Shown one piece after another: positions 1-5,427 of a stretch of 5,427 nt of DNA. Under the pieces are notes generated by a model, which had not been told where the DNA came from, ran no database searches, and worked only from the letters and a program-made list of their open reading frames with translations. Each line of letters begins with the position of its first letter. Position 1 is the stretch's first letter. The position numbers and the translations under genes were made by a program. Source of the DNA: Saprospiraceae bacterium. GTDB taxonomy: Bacteria > Bacteroidota > Bacteroidia > Chitinophagales > Saprospiraceae. The stretch is from positions 1-5,427 of the forward strand of contig JADZFI010000508.1 in NCBI GenBank assembly GCA_020850025.1, written 5' to 3'.

Positions 1-1539
1 GAGATGTTCAAGGGCATGCTTATTGCCAATTATATTGGTCACGGAGGCCCCAGAGGTTTGTCGCAGGAGCGTGTGGTAGACAATAACGATATCTCCGGTT
101 GGGACAATCCAAACCGTTATCCATTGATCATTACGGCCACCTGTACTTTTGGCGGCTACGACGATTATACCACCTTAACAGGCGGCGAACAGGCTTTTTT
201 GAAGATCAATTCGGGCGCCATTGCGCTTTATACTACGGTTCGTTCGGTGTATATCGCTGGTAATGAGGATCTTACTGATGCTGTTCAGGACTTCATCTTC
301 CAGCGTGTAAACGGACAGTACCGCAGCATTGGAGATGTACTTACCGACGCTAAAAATGCGCTCACCAGCGATGTGCGCAATGCAAGACGGTTTACCCTGC
401 TGGGCGACCCCACCATGCATCTGGCCTTCCCGGAGCACCGCGTAGTCACCACCAAAGTAAACGGCCAGCCCGTCACAGCCGGGCAACCAGACACCCTGAA
501 GGCCCTTATGCCGGTAGAATTGGAGGGTATGGTGACAGATATTGACGGTAATTTGCTTAACAACTTCAATGGAAGGGTTTTTGTCACGGTTTTTGATAAA
601 GCACAGACATTGCAAACCCTCGGACAGGATCCCGGAAGTGTGGTGCGCAATTTCAAAGTGCAGCGCAATATTCTGTTCAAGGGTAGCGCTAAGGTGAACA
701 ATGGGGTCTTTAGCCTGAATTTTGTGGTGCCTAAAGACATCAATTATTCCTTCGGCAAGGGCAAGATCAGCTATTATGCCGAAAACGGCACACCGTTGGA
801 TGCTGCTGGAGGGGATGAAAACATTATTATTGGTGGAAACTCCGGCCTTATAAACGACGACACTCCGCCGCTGGTGCAGGCATTTTTGAATACTGATGCC
901 TTTGCTTTTGGCGGAATTACGGACAACAATCCTAAAGTACTGGTGAAATGTTCTGACGACTACGGGATGAACGTTACCGGAACGAGTATCGGACATGATT
1001 TGACGGCTGTACTGGATGGAAATGTGTTGGAAACATTGATACTCAATGAGTTTTACGAAAGTGCCCAGGGAGATTCCCGCAAGGGTCAAGCCATTTATCC
1101 CTTGCGCAATTTGTCGCCCGGCCGGCATACGCTTCAGGTAAAAGGCTGGGATATTGCCAACAACTCAGACGAGGGATACACGGAATTCGTGGTAGCCGAA
1201 GGCGGGAAAGCGGCTCTGGCACATGTGTTGAACTATCCTAATCCGTTCACTACCAATACTTATTTTCAGTTTGAACACAATCTTGCCGGACAGGTATTGG
1301 ATGTTCAGGTCAATATTTTCAGTGTTTCCGGTCGTTTGGTCAAAACCATTCAACAAACCATTGCCAACAGCGATGGGTTCAGGATCTCCGACGAGATTCG
1401 CTGGGATGGAAATGACGAATATGGAGACCCTCTCGCCAGAGGTGTGTACCTTTACCGGGTTAAAGTACGTGGCACGGATGCTTCCGGCGCAACCACTACC
1501 ACCCAAAGTGATTTTGAAAAACTGGTCATTTTAAAATAA
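1..1539 (+). CDS. porU: PorU, type IX secretion sortase, C25-family cysteine peptidase (C-terminal part, 5' end outside window)
   Basis: PorU is the surface sortase of the T9SS: it removes the C-terminal signal domain of secreted cargo and links cargo to anionic lipopolysaccharide, working with PorV, PorQ and PorZ. The frame is open from base 1, so the ATG at 4 is probably internal; full PorU proteins are usually over 1000 residues and about 512 codons lie here. Counting from that ATG, the gingipain-like catalytic His is H13 in NYIGHGG (bases 40-42) and the catalytic Cys is C47 in TATCTFGG (142-144). The caspase-like domain ends near GDPTMHLAFP (about 134-143). Ig-like beta-rich segments follow. 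Residues about 406-511 form a type A C-terminal domain, with NYPNPF at 410-415, WDGNDEYGDPLARGVYLYRVKV and a basic KLVILK end. PorU is known to keep this domain. porV follows after 88 bp, an arrangement known from other Bacteroidota. Both active-site residues are intact, so it is probably functional. Confidence 0.95.
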   Translation, partial: EMFKGMLIANYIGHGGPRGLSQERVVDNNDISGWDNPNRYPLIITATCTFGGYDDYTTLTGGEQAFLKINSGAIALYTTVRSVYIAGNEDLTDAVQDFIFQRVNGQYRSIGDVLTDAKNALTSDVRNARRFTLLGDPTMHLAFPEHRVVTTKVNGQPVTAGQPDTLKALMPVELEGMVTDIDGNLLNNFNGRVFVTVFDKAQTLQTLGQDPGSVVRNFKVQRNILFKGSAKVNNGVFSLNFVVPKDINYSFGKGKISYYAENGTPLDAAGGDENIIIGGNSGLINDDTPPLVQAFLNTDAFAFGGITDNNPKVLVKCSDDYGMNVTGTSIGHDLTAVLDGNVLETLILNEFYESAQGDSRKGQAIYPLRNLSPGRHTLQVKGWDIANNSDEGYTEFVVAEGGKAALAHVLNYPNPFTTNTYFQFEHNLAGQVLDVQVNIFSVSGRLVKTIQQTIANSDGFRISDEIRWDGNDEYGDPLARGVYLYRVKVRGTDASGATTTTQSDFEKLVILK

Positions 1540-1555
1540 ATTGTAGAAAAATCAG

Positions 1556-1569
1556 TGTTTTATAAAACA
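1556..1569. repeat. Perfect 14-bp palindrome in the porU-porV gap
   Basis: TGTTTTATAAAACA reads the same on both strands. It is nearly nested in a second inverted pair, ATCAGT at 1551-1556 and ACTGAT at 1581-1586, although the two arrangements share base 1556 and could not fully form together. It lies 16 bp after the porU stop. The stem is AT-only except for one G-C pair at each end, and no clean T-tract follows, so it is a poor terminator. An operator or a weak mRNA hairpin between two co-transcribed genes is possible, and chance in AT-rich DNA is also possible. I see no TAnnTTTG-type promoter in this 88-bp gap, which favours porU-porV co-transcription. Confidence 0.4.
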
Positions 1570-1627
1570 AAAAATAGAATACTGATGCTGCAACACCAAA
1601 ACGTTACAACTAAATTCACCGCTTATC

Positions 1628-2833
1628 ATGAAGAAATTACTTGCACCGTCGCTTTTAACGGCGGCTTTGACGCTCAGCGGGGCAGTTCTGTACGGACAGA
1701 TTACGCCCAAGTGCGTCGACGGAAATAATCCGATTACCGGCGAGCGCTGCGCCAATGCTGTTACTTCCGCCGTACCGTTTTTGCGTATTGTGCCGGATGC
1801 CCGTGGCGGCGCTATGGGCGATGTGGGTATAGCCACCTCTGTGGATGCCAACGGCATGCACTACAATGCTTCAAAACTGGCTTTTGCTGATAAAGACATA
1901 TCCATTTCCGCTACTTACACGCCATGGATGCGCAATTTGGGCTTGAATGATGTGTATCTGGCTTATTTGTCCGGATATTACAAGATTGACGATTTCCAGG
2001 CAGTGGGCGCCAGCTTGCGCTACTTCTCCCTGGGTGATATAGAATTTACGGACGAAACCGGACAATCACTCGGTCAGGGCCGCCCTAATGAATTCGAATT
2101 CAGTGGCGCCTACGCACGTAAGCTTACGCCGAAGTTATCTGCCTCTGTGGGCGCCAAATTCATTTACTCCAACCTGGCCACCGGCAGGGTAGTGGAAGGC
2201 AATGAAATCAAGCCCGGCGTTGCAGGCGCTGCAGATATTACCATGACGTACAAAACACCCATTAAACTGGGTGGAAACAAAGGTGAATTCACGTTTGGTA
2301 CTGCTGTTTCCAACATTGGTTCAAAAATTACGTACACCAACTCGGTAAATCGCGACTACATTCCCACCAATCTTGGTGTTGGTGGCGCTTTGAAGATTCA
2401 GCTGGATGATTACAACTCTGTTACATTCACTACAGACTTCAACAAGTTGCTCGTTCCAACGCCTCGTCCGGATCTCGGCGATGCTGATGGAGATGGACAG
2501 GTAGACTACAAGCAATATTCTCCTATCCGCGGCATTTTCAAGTCGTTCAATGATGCTCCGGGTGGATTCTCTGAAGAAATGAAAGAAATCACCCTGGGTG
2601 TAGGCGCTGAATACTGGTACGATGATCAGTTTGCAGTGCGCATTGGTCACTTCCGCGAACACTACTCCAAGGGCAACCGTAAATATTTCAGCGTTGGTTT
2701 GGGTGTGAAGTACAACGTATTTGGCTTGAACTTCAGCTACCTGGTGCCTACCAGCAACCAGCGCAACCCATTGGATAACACATTGCGCTTCTCTCTGATC
2801 TTCGACTTCTCAGCTTTTGAAGGAGAGGAATAA
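1628..2833 (+). CDS. porV: PorV, T9SS outer-membrane beta-barrel shuttle protein
   Basis: PorV is a FadL-like outer-membrane barrel. It takes cargo released from the SprA/Sov translocon, by binding the cargo's C-terminal domain, and delivers it to the PorU-PorZ attachment complex. The 401-residue product has the usual family length. The start ATG gives an immediate signal peptide (MKKLLAPSLLTAALTLSGAV, then LYG|Q with cleavage probably near residue 23). The family N-terminal block follows at about 44-84: TSAVPFLRIVPDARGGAMGD, then a segment close to DVGIATSVDANGMHYNASKLAF. The rest is alternating aromatic/polar beta-strand sequence ending FSLIFDFSAFEGEE. Residues 285-293 (DADGDGQVD) resemble a calcium-binding loop in what is probably an extracellular loop. 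C29 and C41 sit just after the signal peptide and could form a disulphide. There is no Shine-Dalgarno sequence before the ATG, as is normal in Bacteroidota. It is probably co-transcribed with porU and is followed 25 bp downstream by a strong terminator. Confidence 0.95.
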   Translation: MKKLLAPSLLTAALTLSGAVLYGQITPKCVDGNNPITGERCANAVTSAVPFLRIVPDARGGAMGDVGIATSVDANGMHYNASKLAFADKDISISATYTPWMRNLGLNDVYLAYLSGYYKIDDFQAVGASLRYFSLGDIEFTDETGQSLGQGRPNEFEFSGAYARKLTPKLSASVGAKFIYSNLATGRVVEGNEIKPGVAGAADITMTYKTPIKLGGNKGEFTFGTAVSNIGSKITYTNSVNRDYIPTNLGVGGALKIQLDDYNSVTFTTDFNKLLVPTPRPDLGDADGDGQVDYKQYSPIRGIFKSFNDAPGGFSEEMKEITLGVGAEYWYDDQFAVRIGHFREHYSKGNRKYFSVGLGVKYNVFGLNFSYLVPTSNQRNPLDNTLRFSLIFDFSAFEGEE

Positions 2834-2857
2834 TAGTACATATGTTTCATTCGTTTG

Positions 2858-2896
2858 AAAAGCGAGTCGTCCCTTGTTGTGGCGACTCGCTTTTTT
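2858..2896 (+). terminator. Intrinsic terminator of the porU-porV unit
   Basis: A perfect 12-bp inverted repeat, AAAAGCGAGTCG (2858-2869) and CGACTCGCTTTT (2883-2894), can extend by a T-G and a C-G pair to leave a 9-nt loop (2872-2880). A run of six T (2891-2896) and a T-rich tail to 2907 follow. The GC-rich 8-bp core and the U-tract fit a rho-independent terminator. The A-run before the stem makes weak termination in the opposite direction possible. The next gene starts only 15 bp after the stem. Confidence 0.9.
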
Positions 2897-2908
2897 CTTT
2901 CTTTGTTT

Positions 2909-4534
2909 ATGAAAACAACCATTTTATCCAGCACACTGCTTTTGGTCGCCCAACTTTGTTTTTCCCAGACTTACCACTATTTCGAACTGGAAAAACTGCC
3001 CTCTTTCATCAATTCTTCCAGCGATGAGATCACGCCTGTTCCGAGTCGCGACGGGCGCACCCTGTATTTTACCCGGGTAGGTTATCCGGAGTTCGACCGC
3101 ACCTTGTTCATCGACAGTGTTGACATGGCCCTGAAATTGCCGCCGGAAAGATATCCGGCTGCTCTTGCCGATGTGTATTCGCAAATTGCCAGTAAGAGGA
3201 TATCTAATCCGGAGAAATCGGCTTTTAACCAGGATATATGGATTGCCCGGGGCGATTCGTTTGATTTTACGGAGGTTTCGCATCCGGGATATCCGTTGAA
3301 CAATGCCCTGCCCAACAGCATGGTTACCCTGACACCCGATCCGAACGCATTTTATGTGATCAATCAGTTTGAACGCAATGGCAATATGGACCGCGGCTTT
3401 TCCCTGGTGCGGCGCACGGCCGACAGCACAGGGTGGAGTTTCCCCACACCCATTAACATCAAGGATTATTACACCATTACCTCTGATGTGAGCCTTACCA
3501 TGAGCTTTGACGGCAAGGTGCTGATCCTTTCGGCCATACGCTCCGATTCCAGGGATATGGACTTGTATGTTTGTTTTAAGGAAGGGGAGAATACCTGGAG
3601 TGCACCCCAGCATCTGGGCAATGTGATCAATTCCGACCGCAGGGAAACCACTCCGTTTTTATCGGAGGATAATGAGACGCTGTTTTTCTCCTCAGCGCGG
3701 GCTGGAGGAATGGGTGGCAATGATCTGTACACTTCCCGGCGTTTGGACGACACCTGGAAAAACTGGTCGTCGCCTGCCCTGCTTTTTGACCCCATGAATT
3801 CGAAGTTCGACGACAGTCAGCCCTACTTCAACATGAGTTCCGGGTATTTGTATTTCAGTTCCAGACGCGAAGGGAGCAGCGACATCTATCGGGTACGTAT
3901 TGCGCCTCCACAGGCCACCGAACTGGAAGTGGTAGGCAGGGTGCTCAATGCCAATACGCGCGAACTGATTACCGGCACCCGGGTGTACTACGGCGCAAAG
4001 GGCGATCCGCACAACGTGCTGGTAGCTCCTGATGGAACCTTCAGGCTAAAGATCCCGAAGGGCGTCAAGTTTGATCTCATCCCGGAAAAGGGTGGCTATG
4101 CCGGACAAACCGAGGAAATTCTGTTTCGGCGGGATTATTATTATTTCCGGGAGCAATACATTGATCTGCTCCTGAATCCACTGGAAGTAAATGCCAAAAT
4201 AGAACTTCGCCCCATTTACTTCCAACAATCCAAGGCCATCATCCTGGAAGAATCCTATTCCGAAATGGAGCGCCTGGCCACACTGCTGCTGGAGAGTCCG
4301 AAGTTGCACATCCGTATTGAAGGCCATACCGACAACATCGGAAAAGCGGAAGACCTGATGCGCTTGTCGGAAGAACGTGCTCAGGCTATGAAAGACTACC
4401 TGGTACAAAAGGGCATCGCTGCTTCGCGCATAGAAACCGTTGGGCATGGGGCCAAGTTTCCCATCAGCAGCAATGACAGCGACGAACTTCGAGCCAAAAA
4501 CCGCCGGGTAGAAATTGTGATTACGAAGATTTGA
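2909..4534 (+). CDS. Exported PD40 beta-propeller / CRD / OmpA-like peptidoglycan-binding protein (PorE-like without TPR)
   Basis: This is probably a periplasmic or outer-membrane-associated protein that anchors an envelope complex to peptidoglycan. I chose the ATG at 2909 (541 residues) because it gives a clean signal peptide, MKTTILSSTLLLVAQLCFSQ, cleaved near residue 19-20; the frame runs open to a TTG at 2855, but that lies inside the terminator hairpin. PD40-type repeats occur at about 39-56, 136-154, 191-211, 244-278 (FFSSARAGGMGGNDLY) and 300-329 (YLYFSSRREGSSDIY). A carboxypeptidase-regulatory-like beta-sandwich spans about 337-400. The OmpA C-terminal domain spans about 433-541, with the peptidoglycan-contacting D475 (GHTDN) and R490 (LSEERA) 15 residues apart as in the family. 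C17 does not sit in a lipobox, so it is probably not a lipoprotein. T9SS PorE has TPR, propeller, CRD and OmpA parts; this protein lacks the TPR, so a T9SS role is inferred only from architecture and from lying next to porV. Confidence 0.85.
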   Translation: MKTTILSSTLLLVAQLCFSQTYHYFELEKLPSFINSSSDEITPVPSRDGRTLYFTRVGYPEFDRTLFIDSVDMALKLPPERYPAALADVYSQIASKRISNPEKSAFNQDIWIARGDSFDFTEVSHPGYPLNNALPNSMVTLTPDPNAFYVINQFERNGNMDRGFSLVRRTADSTGWSFPTPINIKDYYTITSDVSLTMSFDGKVLILSAIRSDSRDMDLYVCFKEGENTWSAPQHLGNVINSDRRETTPFLSEDNETLFFSSARAGGMGGNDLYTSRRLDDTWKNWSSPALLFDPMNSKFDDSQPYFNMSSGYLYFSSRREGSSDIYRVRIAPPQATELEVVGRVLNANTRELITGTRVYYGAKGDPHNVLVAPDGTFRLKIPKGVKFDLIPEKGGYAGQTEEILFRRDYYYFREQYIDLLLNPLEVNAKIELRPIYFQQSKAIILEESYSEMERLATLLLESPKLHIRIEGHTDNIGKAEDLMRLSEERAQAMKDYLVQKGIAASRIETVGHGAKFPISSNDSDELRAKNRRVEIVITKI

Positions 4535-4704
4535 GGGTGGGGTGGGGTAAGTTCTCGAGGTGATTATTTTCAGAAAGAGCTACCAACCTTGAGGGGCTAC
4601 GCCGGGGTGCTGAGCTTGGGATTTGGAATACACTGTATTGTCAAATCATCCTACCAACGTTTAGAGGCAATATCTCACTCTAACTTCTCTGCGAAACAGG
4701 GCTC
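4535..4704. other. Noncoding stretch after the OmpA-family gene
   Basis: I see no credible gene, tRNA or convincing terminator here. The stop codon is followed at once by three G-runs (4535-4547, GGGTGGGGTGGGG), one short of a classical four-run quadruplex. A 13-nt palindrome with a single central base, AATACA-C-TGTATT, lies at 4627-4639. Two imperfect direct repeats beginning CTACCAAC lie at 4580 and 4651 and are listed separately. The stretch leads into the palindrome cluster that begins at 4705. Confidence 0.6.
4580..4668. repeat. Pair of imperfect 18-bp direct repeats
   Basis: CTACCAACCTTGAGGGGC (4580-4597) and CTACCAACGTTTAGAGGC (4651-4668) agree at 15 of 18 positions and start 71 bp apart. 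The bases between them do not repeat in any obvious way. They could be decayed copies of a dispersed intergenic repeat of this genome, or a paired protein-binding site. The sequence alone does not decide this. Confidence 0.5.
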
Positions 4705-4722
4705 TTGTTCCACGTGGAACAA
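4705..4722. promoter_or_regulatory. parS-like palindrome, site 1
   Basis: This is a perfect 18-bp palindrome, TTGTTCCACGTGGAACAA. The 16-bp core at 4706-4721 matches the general bacterial parS consensus TGTTNCACGTGNAACA at every defined position, with C and G at the two free positions. parS is the site where the clamp protein ParB loads to mark the origin region for chromosome segregation. Function is inferred from the match and the clustering; no parA or parB gene is in the window. Confidence 0.75.
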
Positions 4723-4745
4723 ACCCACCAATACACATCATTCTT

Positions 4746-4761
4746 TGTTCCACATGGAACA
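4746..4761. promoter_or_regulatory. parS-like palindrome, site 2 (one central substitution)
   Basis: TGTTCCACATGGAACA differs from sites 1 and 3 only at base 4754, where A replaces the G of the central CACGTG. The outer arms are still symmetric. Its centre is 40 bp from the centres of both neighbours. Changes in the central CACGTG are generally expected to weaken ParB binding, so this may be a weak or decayed site. Confidence 0.65.
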
Positions 4762-4781
4762 CACCCGCCACTCCACACCTC

Positions 4782-4805
4782 TATTTGTTCCACGTGGAAC
4801 AAATA
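4782..4805. promoter_or_regulatory. parS-like palindrome, site 3 (extended to 24 bp)
   Basis: The 16-bp core at 4786-4801 is identical to the core of site 1. Symmetry continues outward by four more base pairs on each side (TATT before the core, AATA after it), giving a perfect 24-bp palindrome. It lies 57 bp before the aldehyde dehydrogenase start codon and just upstream of that gene's candidate promoter, so protein bound here could also affect its transcription. Confidence 0.75.
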
Positions 4806-4810
4806 CACTG

Positions 4811-4842
4811 TTTCACAGATCTAATGTTTTTCTTTACCTTTA
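4811..4842 (+). promoter_or_regulatory. Candidate Bacteroidota-type promoter for the aldehyde dehydrogenase gene
   Basis: TACCTTTA (4835-4842) matches the Bacteroidota -7 element TAnnTTTG except at its last base. TTTC (4811-4814) lies 20 bp upstream, where the -33 TTTG element is expected, also with one mismatch. Transcription would start near 4848-4850, leaving a short leader of about 12-14 nt before the ATG at 4862. Both elements are degenerate, so chance is a real possibility. Confidence 0.35.
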
Positions 4843-4861
4843 CAGATCAAATTCATTCCAC

Positions 4862-5427
4862 ATGCAGATCCAGAATTATATAGGAGGAAAGTTCGTGCCC
4901 GCGCAATCAGGTTTTACCCTTGATAACTATAATCCCTCCATAGGTGAGCCTTATGGCACACTTCCTGATTCAGATAGTGAAGATGTAGCAGCAGCTTATG
5001 AAGCTGCAAAAGCCGCCTTCCCCGCCTGGGCAGCTTTATCCCTGGAAGAGCGACATGATATTCTTCGTGCTATTTCCGATGGCATCATGCAAAATCTCGA
5101 CGCCCTGGCAGAGGCCGAAAGTCAGGATTCCGGCAAAACCCTTACCACTGCTCGTACCATTGACATCCCTCGTTCGGCGCTGAACTTCAAATTCTTTGCC
5201 ACAGCGTTGATGCACTTTGCCTCCGAAAGTCATCATACGTCCGGAAGTTTAAGTTATACCCTTCGCCAACCTCTGGGGGTGGTGGGTTGTATTTCCCCCT
5301 GGAATCTGCCACTATACCTGTTTACCTGGAAAATAGCGCCGGCCCTTGCTGCCGGAAATTGTGTAGTGGGCAAGCCTTCTGAAGTAACTCCCCTCACTGC
5401 TTACCTGCTTGGGGAGATTTGTAATGC
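4862..5427 (+). CDS. NAD(P)-dependent aldehyde dehydrogenase, ALDH8 / 2-hydroxymuconic (2-aminomuconic) semialdehyde dehydrogenase type (N-terminal part, 3' end outside window)
   Basis: Members of this group oxidise semialdehydes such as 2-aminomuconate semialdehyde (tryptophan/kynurenine breakdown) or 2-hydroxymuconate semialdehyde (aromatic ring breakdown) with NAD+ in the cytoplasm. The frame is open from the ATG at 4862 to the window end (188 codons, of the family's usual 480-490). The start is supported by the typical N-terminus MQIQNYIGGKFVPA and by a stop-free frame that aligns from the first residues. Family motifs: ESQDSGKTLTTARTIDIPRS at about 87-106; CISPWNLPLYLFTWKIAPAL at about 143-162, with the catalytic Asn at 148; GNCVVGKPSEVTP, with the cofactor-binding Lys at 171. 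The catalytic Cys would lie beyond the window. The DIPRS and SPWNLPLYLxTWKIAPAxAAGN segments recall ALDH8A1 from memory, which favours this subgroup over general ALDHs; the exact substrate is not fixed. No Shine-Dalgarno sequence is seen. Confidence 0.9.
   Translation, partial: MQIQNYIGGKFVPAQSGFTLDNYNPSIGEPYGTLPDSDSEDVAAAYEAAKAAFPAWAALSLEERHDILRAISDGIMQNLDALAEAESQDSGKTLTTARTIDIPRSALNFKFFATALMHFASESHHTSGSLSYTLRQPLGVVGCISPWNLPLYLFTWKIAPALAAGNCVVGKPSEVTPLTAYLLGEICN

Larger units (their letters stand above)
4705..4824. repeat. Three diverged 40-bp tandem units, each starting with a parS-like palindrome
   Basis: Units begin at 4705, 4745 and 4785, each with TTGTTCCAC. Aligned without gaps, units 1 and 2 agree at 31 of 40 positions, including parts of the C/A-rich spacer. 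Unit 3 agrees with unit 1 at 28 of 40, chiefly in its first 19 bases. The array therefore looks like an old tandem duplication in which the palindrome was kept and the spacer drifted. The constant 40-bp step means there has been no net insertion or deletion between sites since then. Confidence 0.85.

Noticed and set aside
4..6. ATG at 4 as the true start of porU
   Set aside because: It would place the catalytic His at residue 13 and remove most of the protein. The frame is open at base 1, so the gene continues upstream.
175..1128. Long open frame on the - strand opposite porU (317 codons)
   Set aside because: It lies wholly inside the well-supported porU frame and its translation shows no recognisable domain. 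It is a coding shadow.
2855..2908. Upstream extension of the OmpA-family gene to a TTG at 2855
   Set aside because: It would place 18 extra residues in the terminator stem and before a complete signal peptide. The ATG at 2909 gives a normal exported N-terminus.
2924..3613. Long open frame on the - strand opposite the OmpA-family gene (229 codons)
   Set aside because: It is a shadow of the PD40 region with no recognisable domain.
4535..4547. G-quadruplex after the OmpA-family stop codon
   Set aside because: Only three G-runs are present close together. A standard intramolecular quadruplex needs four, and no fourth run lies within a normal loop length.
4627..4639. AATACA-C-TGTATT as a regulator site
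   Set aside because: It is a single short AT-rich palindrome. Copies of AATACAC elsewhere in the region are not palindromic.
4705..4824. CRISPR array
   Set aside because: The repeats are palindromic 16-24-mers with short spacers that resemble each other. There is no array of unique spacers and there are no cas genes.
4856..4864. A fourth parS-like half-site, TTCCACATG, overlapping the dehydrogenase start codon
   Set aside because: The right arm does not match, and its centre is 68 bp from site 3, off the 40-bp step. It is probably chance.

Overview
The window looks like chromosomal DNA from a member of the Bacteroidota. It carries porU and porV, two genes of the type IX secretion system (T9SS), which is confined to that lineage. 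No start codon has a Shine-Dalgarno sequence, and one upstream region fits the Bacteroidota promoter pattern. Base composition is near balanced. The PorV sequence would suit a Saprospirales or Chitinophagales type organism, but that placement is a guess from memory of the family.

Layout, all genes on the + strand. 1-1539: the 3' part of porU, the T9SS sortase, with both catalytic residues and its C-terminal domain. 1540-1627: a short AT-rich gap with a perfect 14-bp palindrome. 1628-2833: complete porV, the outer-membrane barrel shuttle/attachment protein. 2858-2896: a strong intrinsic terminator. 2909-4534: an exported protein with a PD40 beta-propeller, a carboxypeptidase-regulatory-like domain and a C-terminal OmpA peptidoglycan-binding domain; it resembles PorE without the TPR part. 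4535-4861: a noncoding stretch of 327 bp. 4862-5427: the 5' part of an aldehyde dehydrogenase gene of the ALDH8 / 2-hydroxymuconic (2-aminomuconic) semialdehyde dehydrogenase type.

The first three genes make a coherent cell-envelope block. PorU cleaves the C-terminal signal of secreted cargo and attaches the cargo at the surface, PorV carries the cargo to PorU, and the OmpA-like protein probably ties an envelope complex to peptidoglycan. The aldehyde dehydrogenase is a separate metabolic gene with its own likely promoter.

The most striking element is in the last intergenic region: three near-identical palindromes, TGTTCCAC(G/A)TGGAACA, with centres exactly 40 bp apart, lying in a diverged 40-bp tandem repeat. 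Two are exact matches to the ParB-binding centromere consensus parS (TGTTNCACGTGNAACA); the middle one differs at one central base. This is best read as a parS cluster, implying nearness to the replication origin, with a local transcriptional operator as the main alternative.
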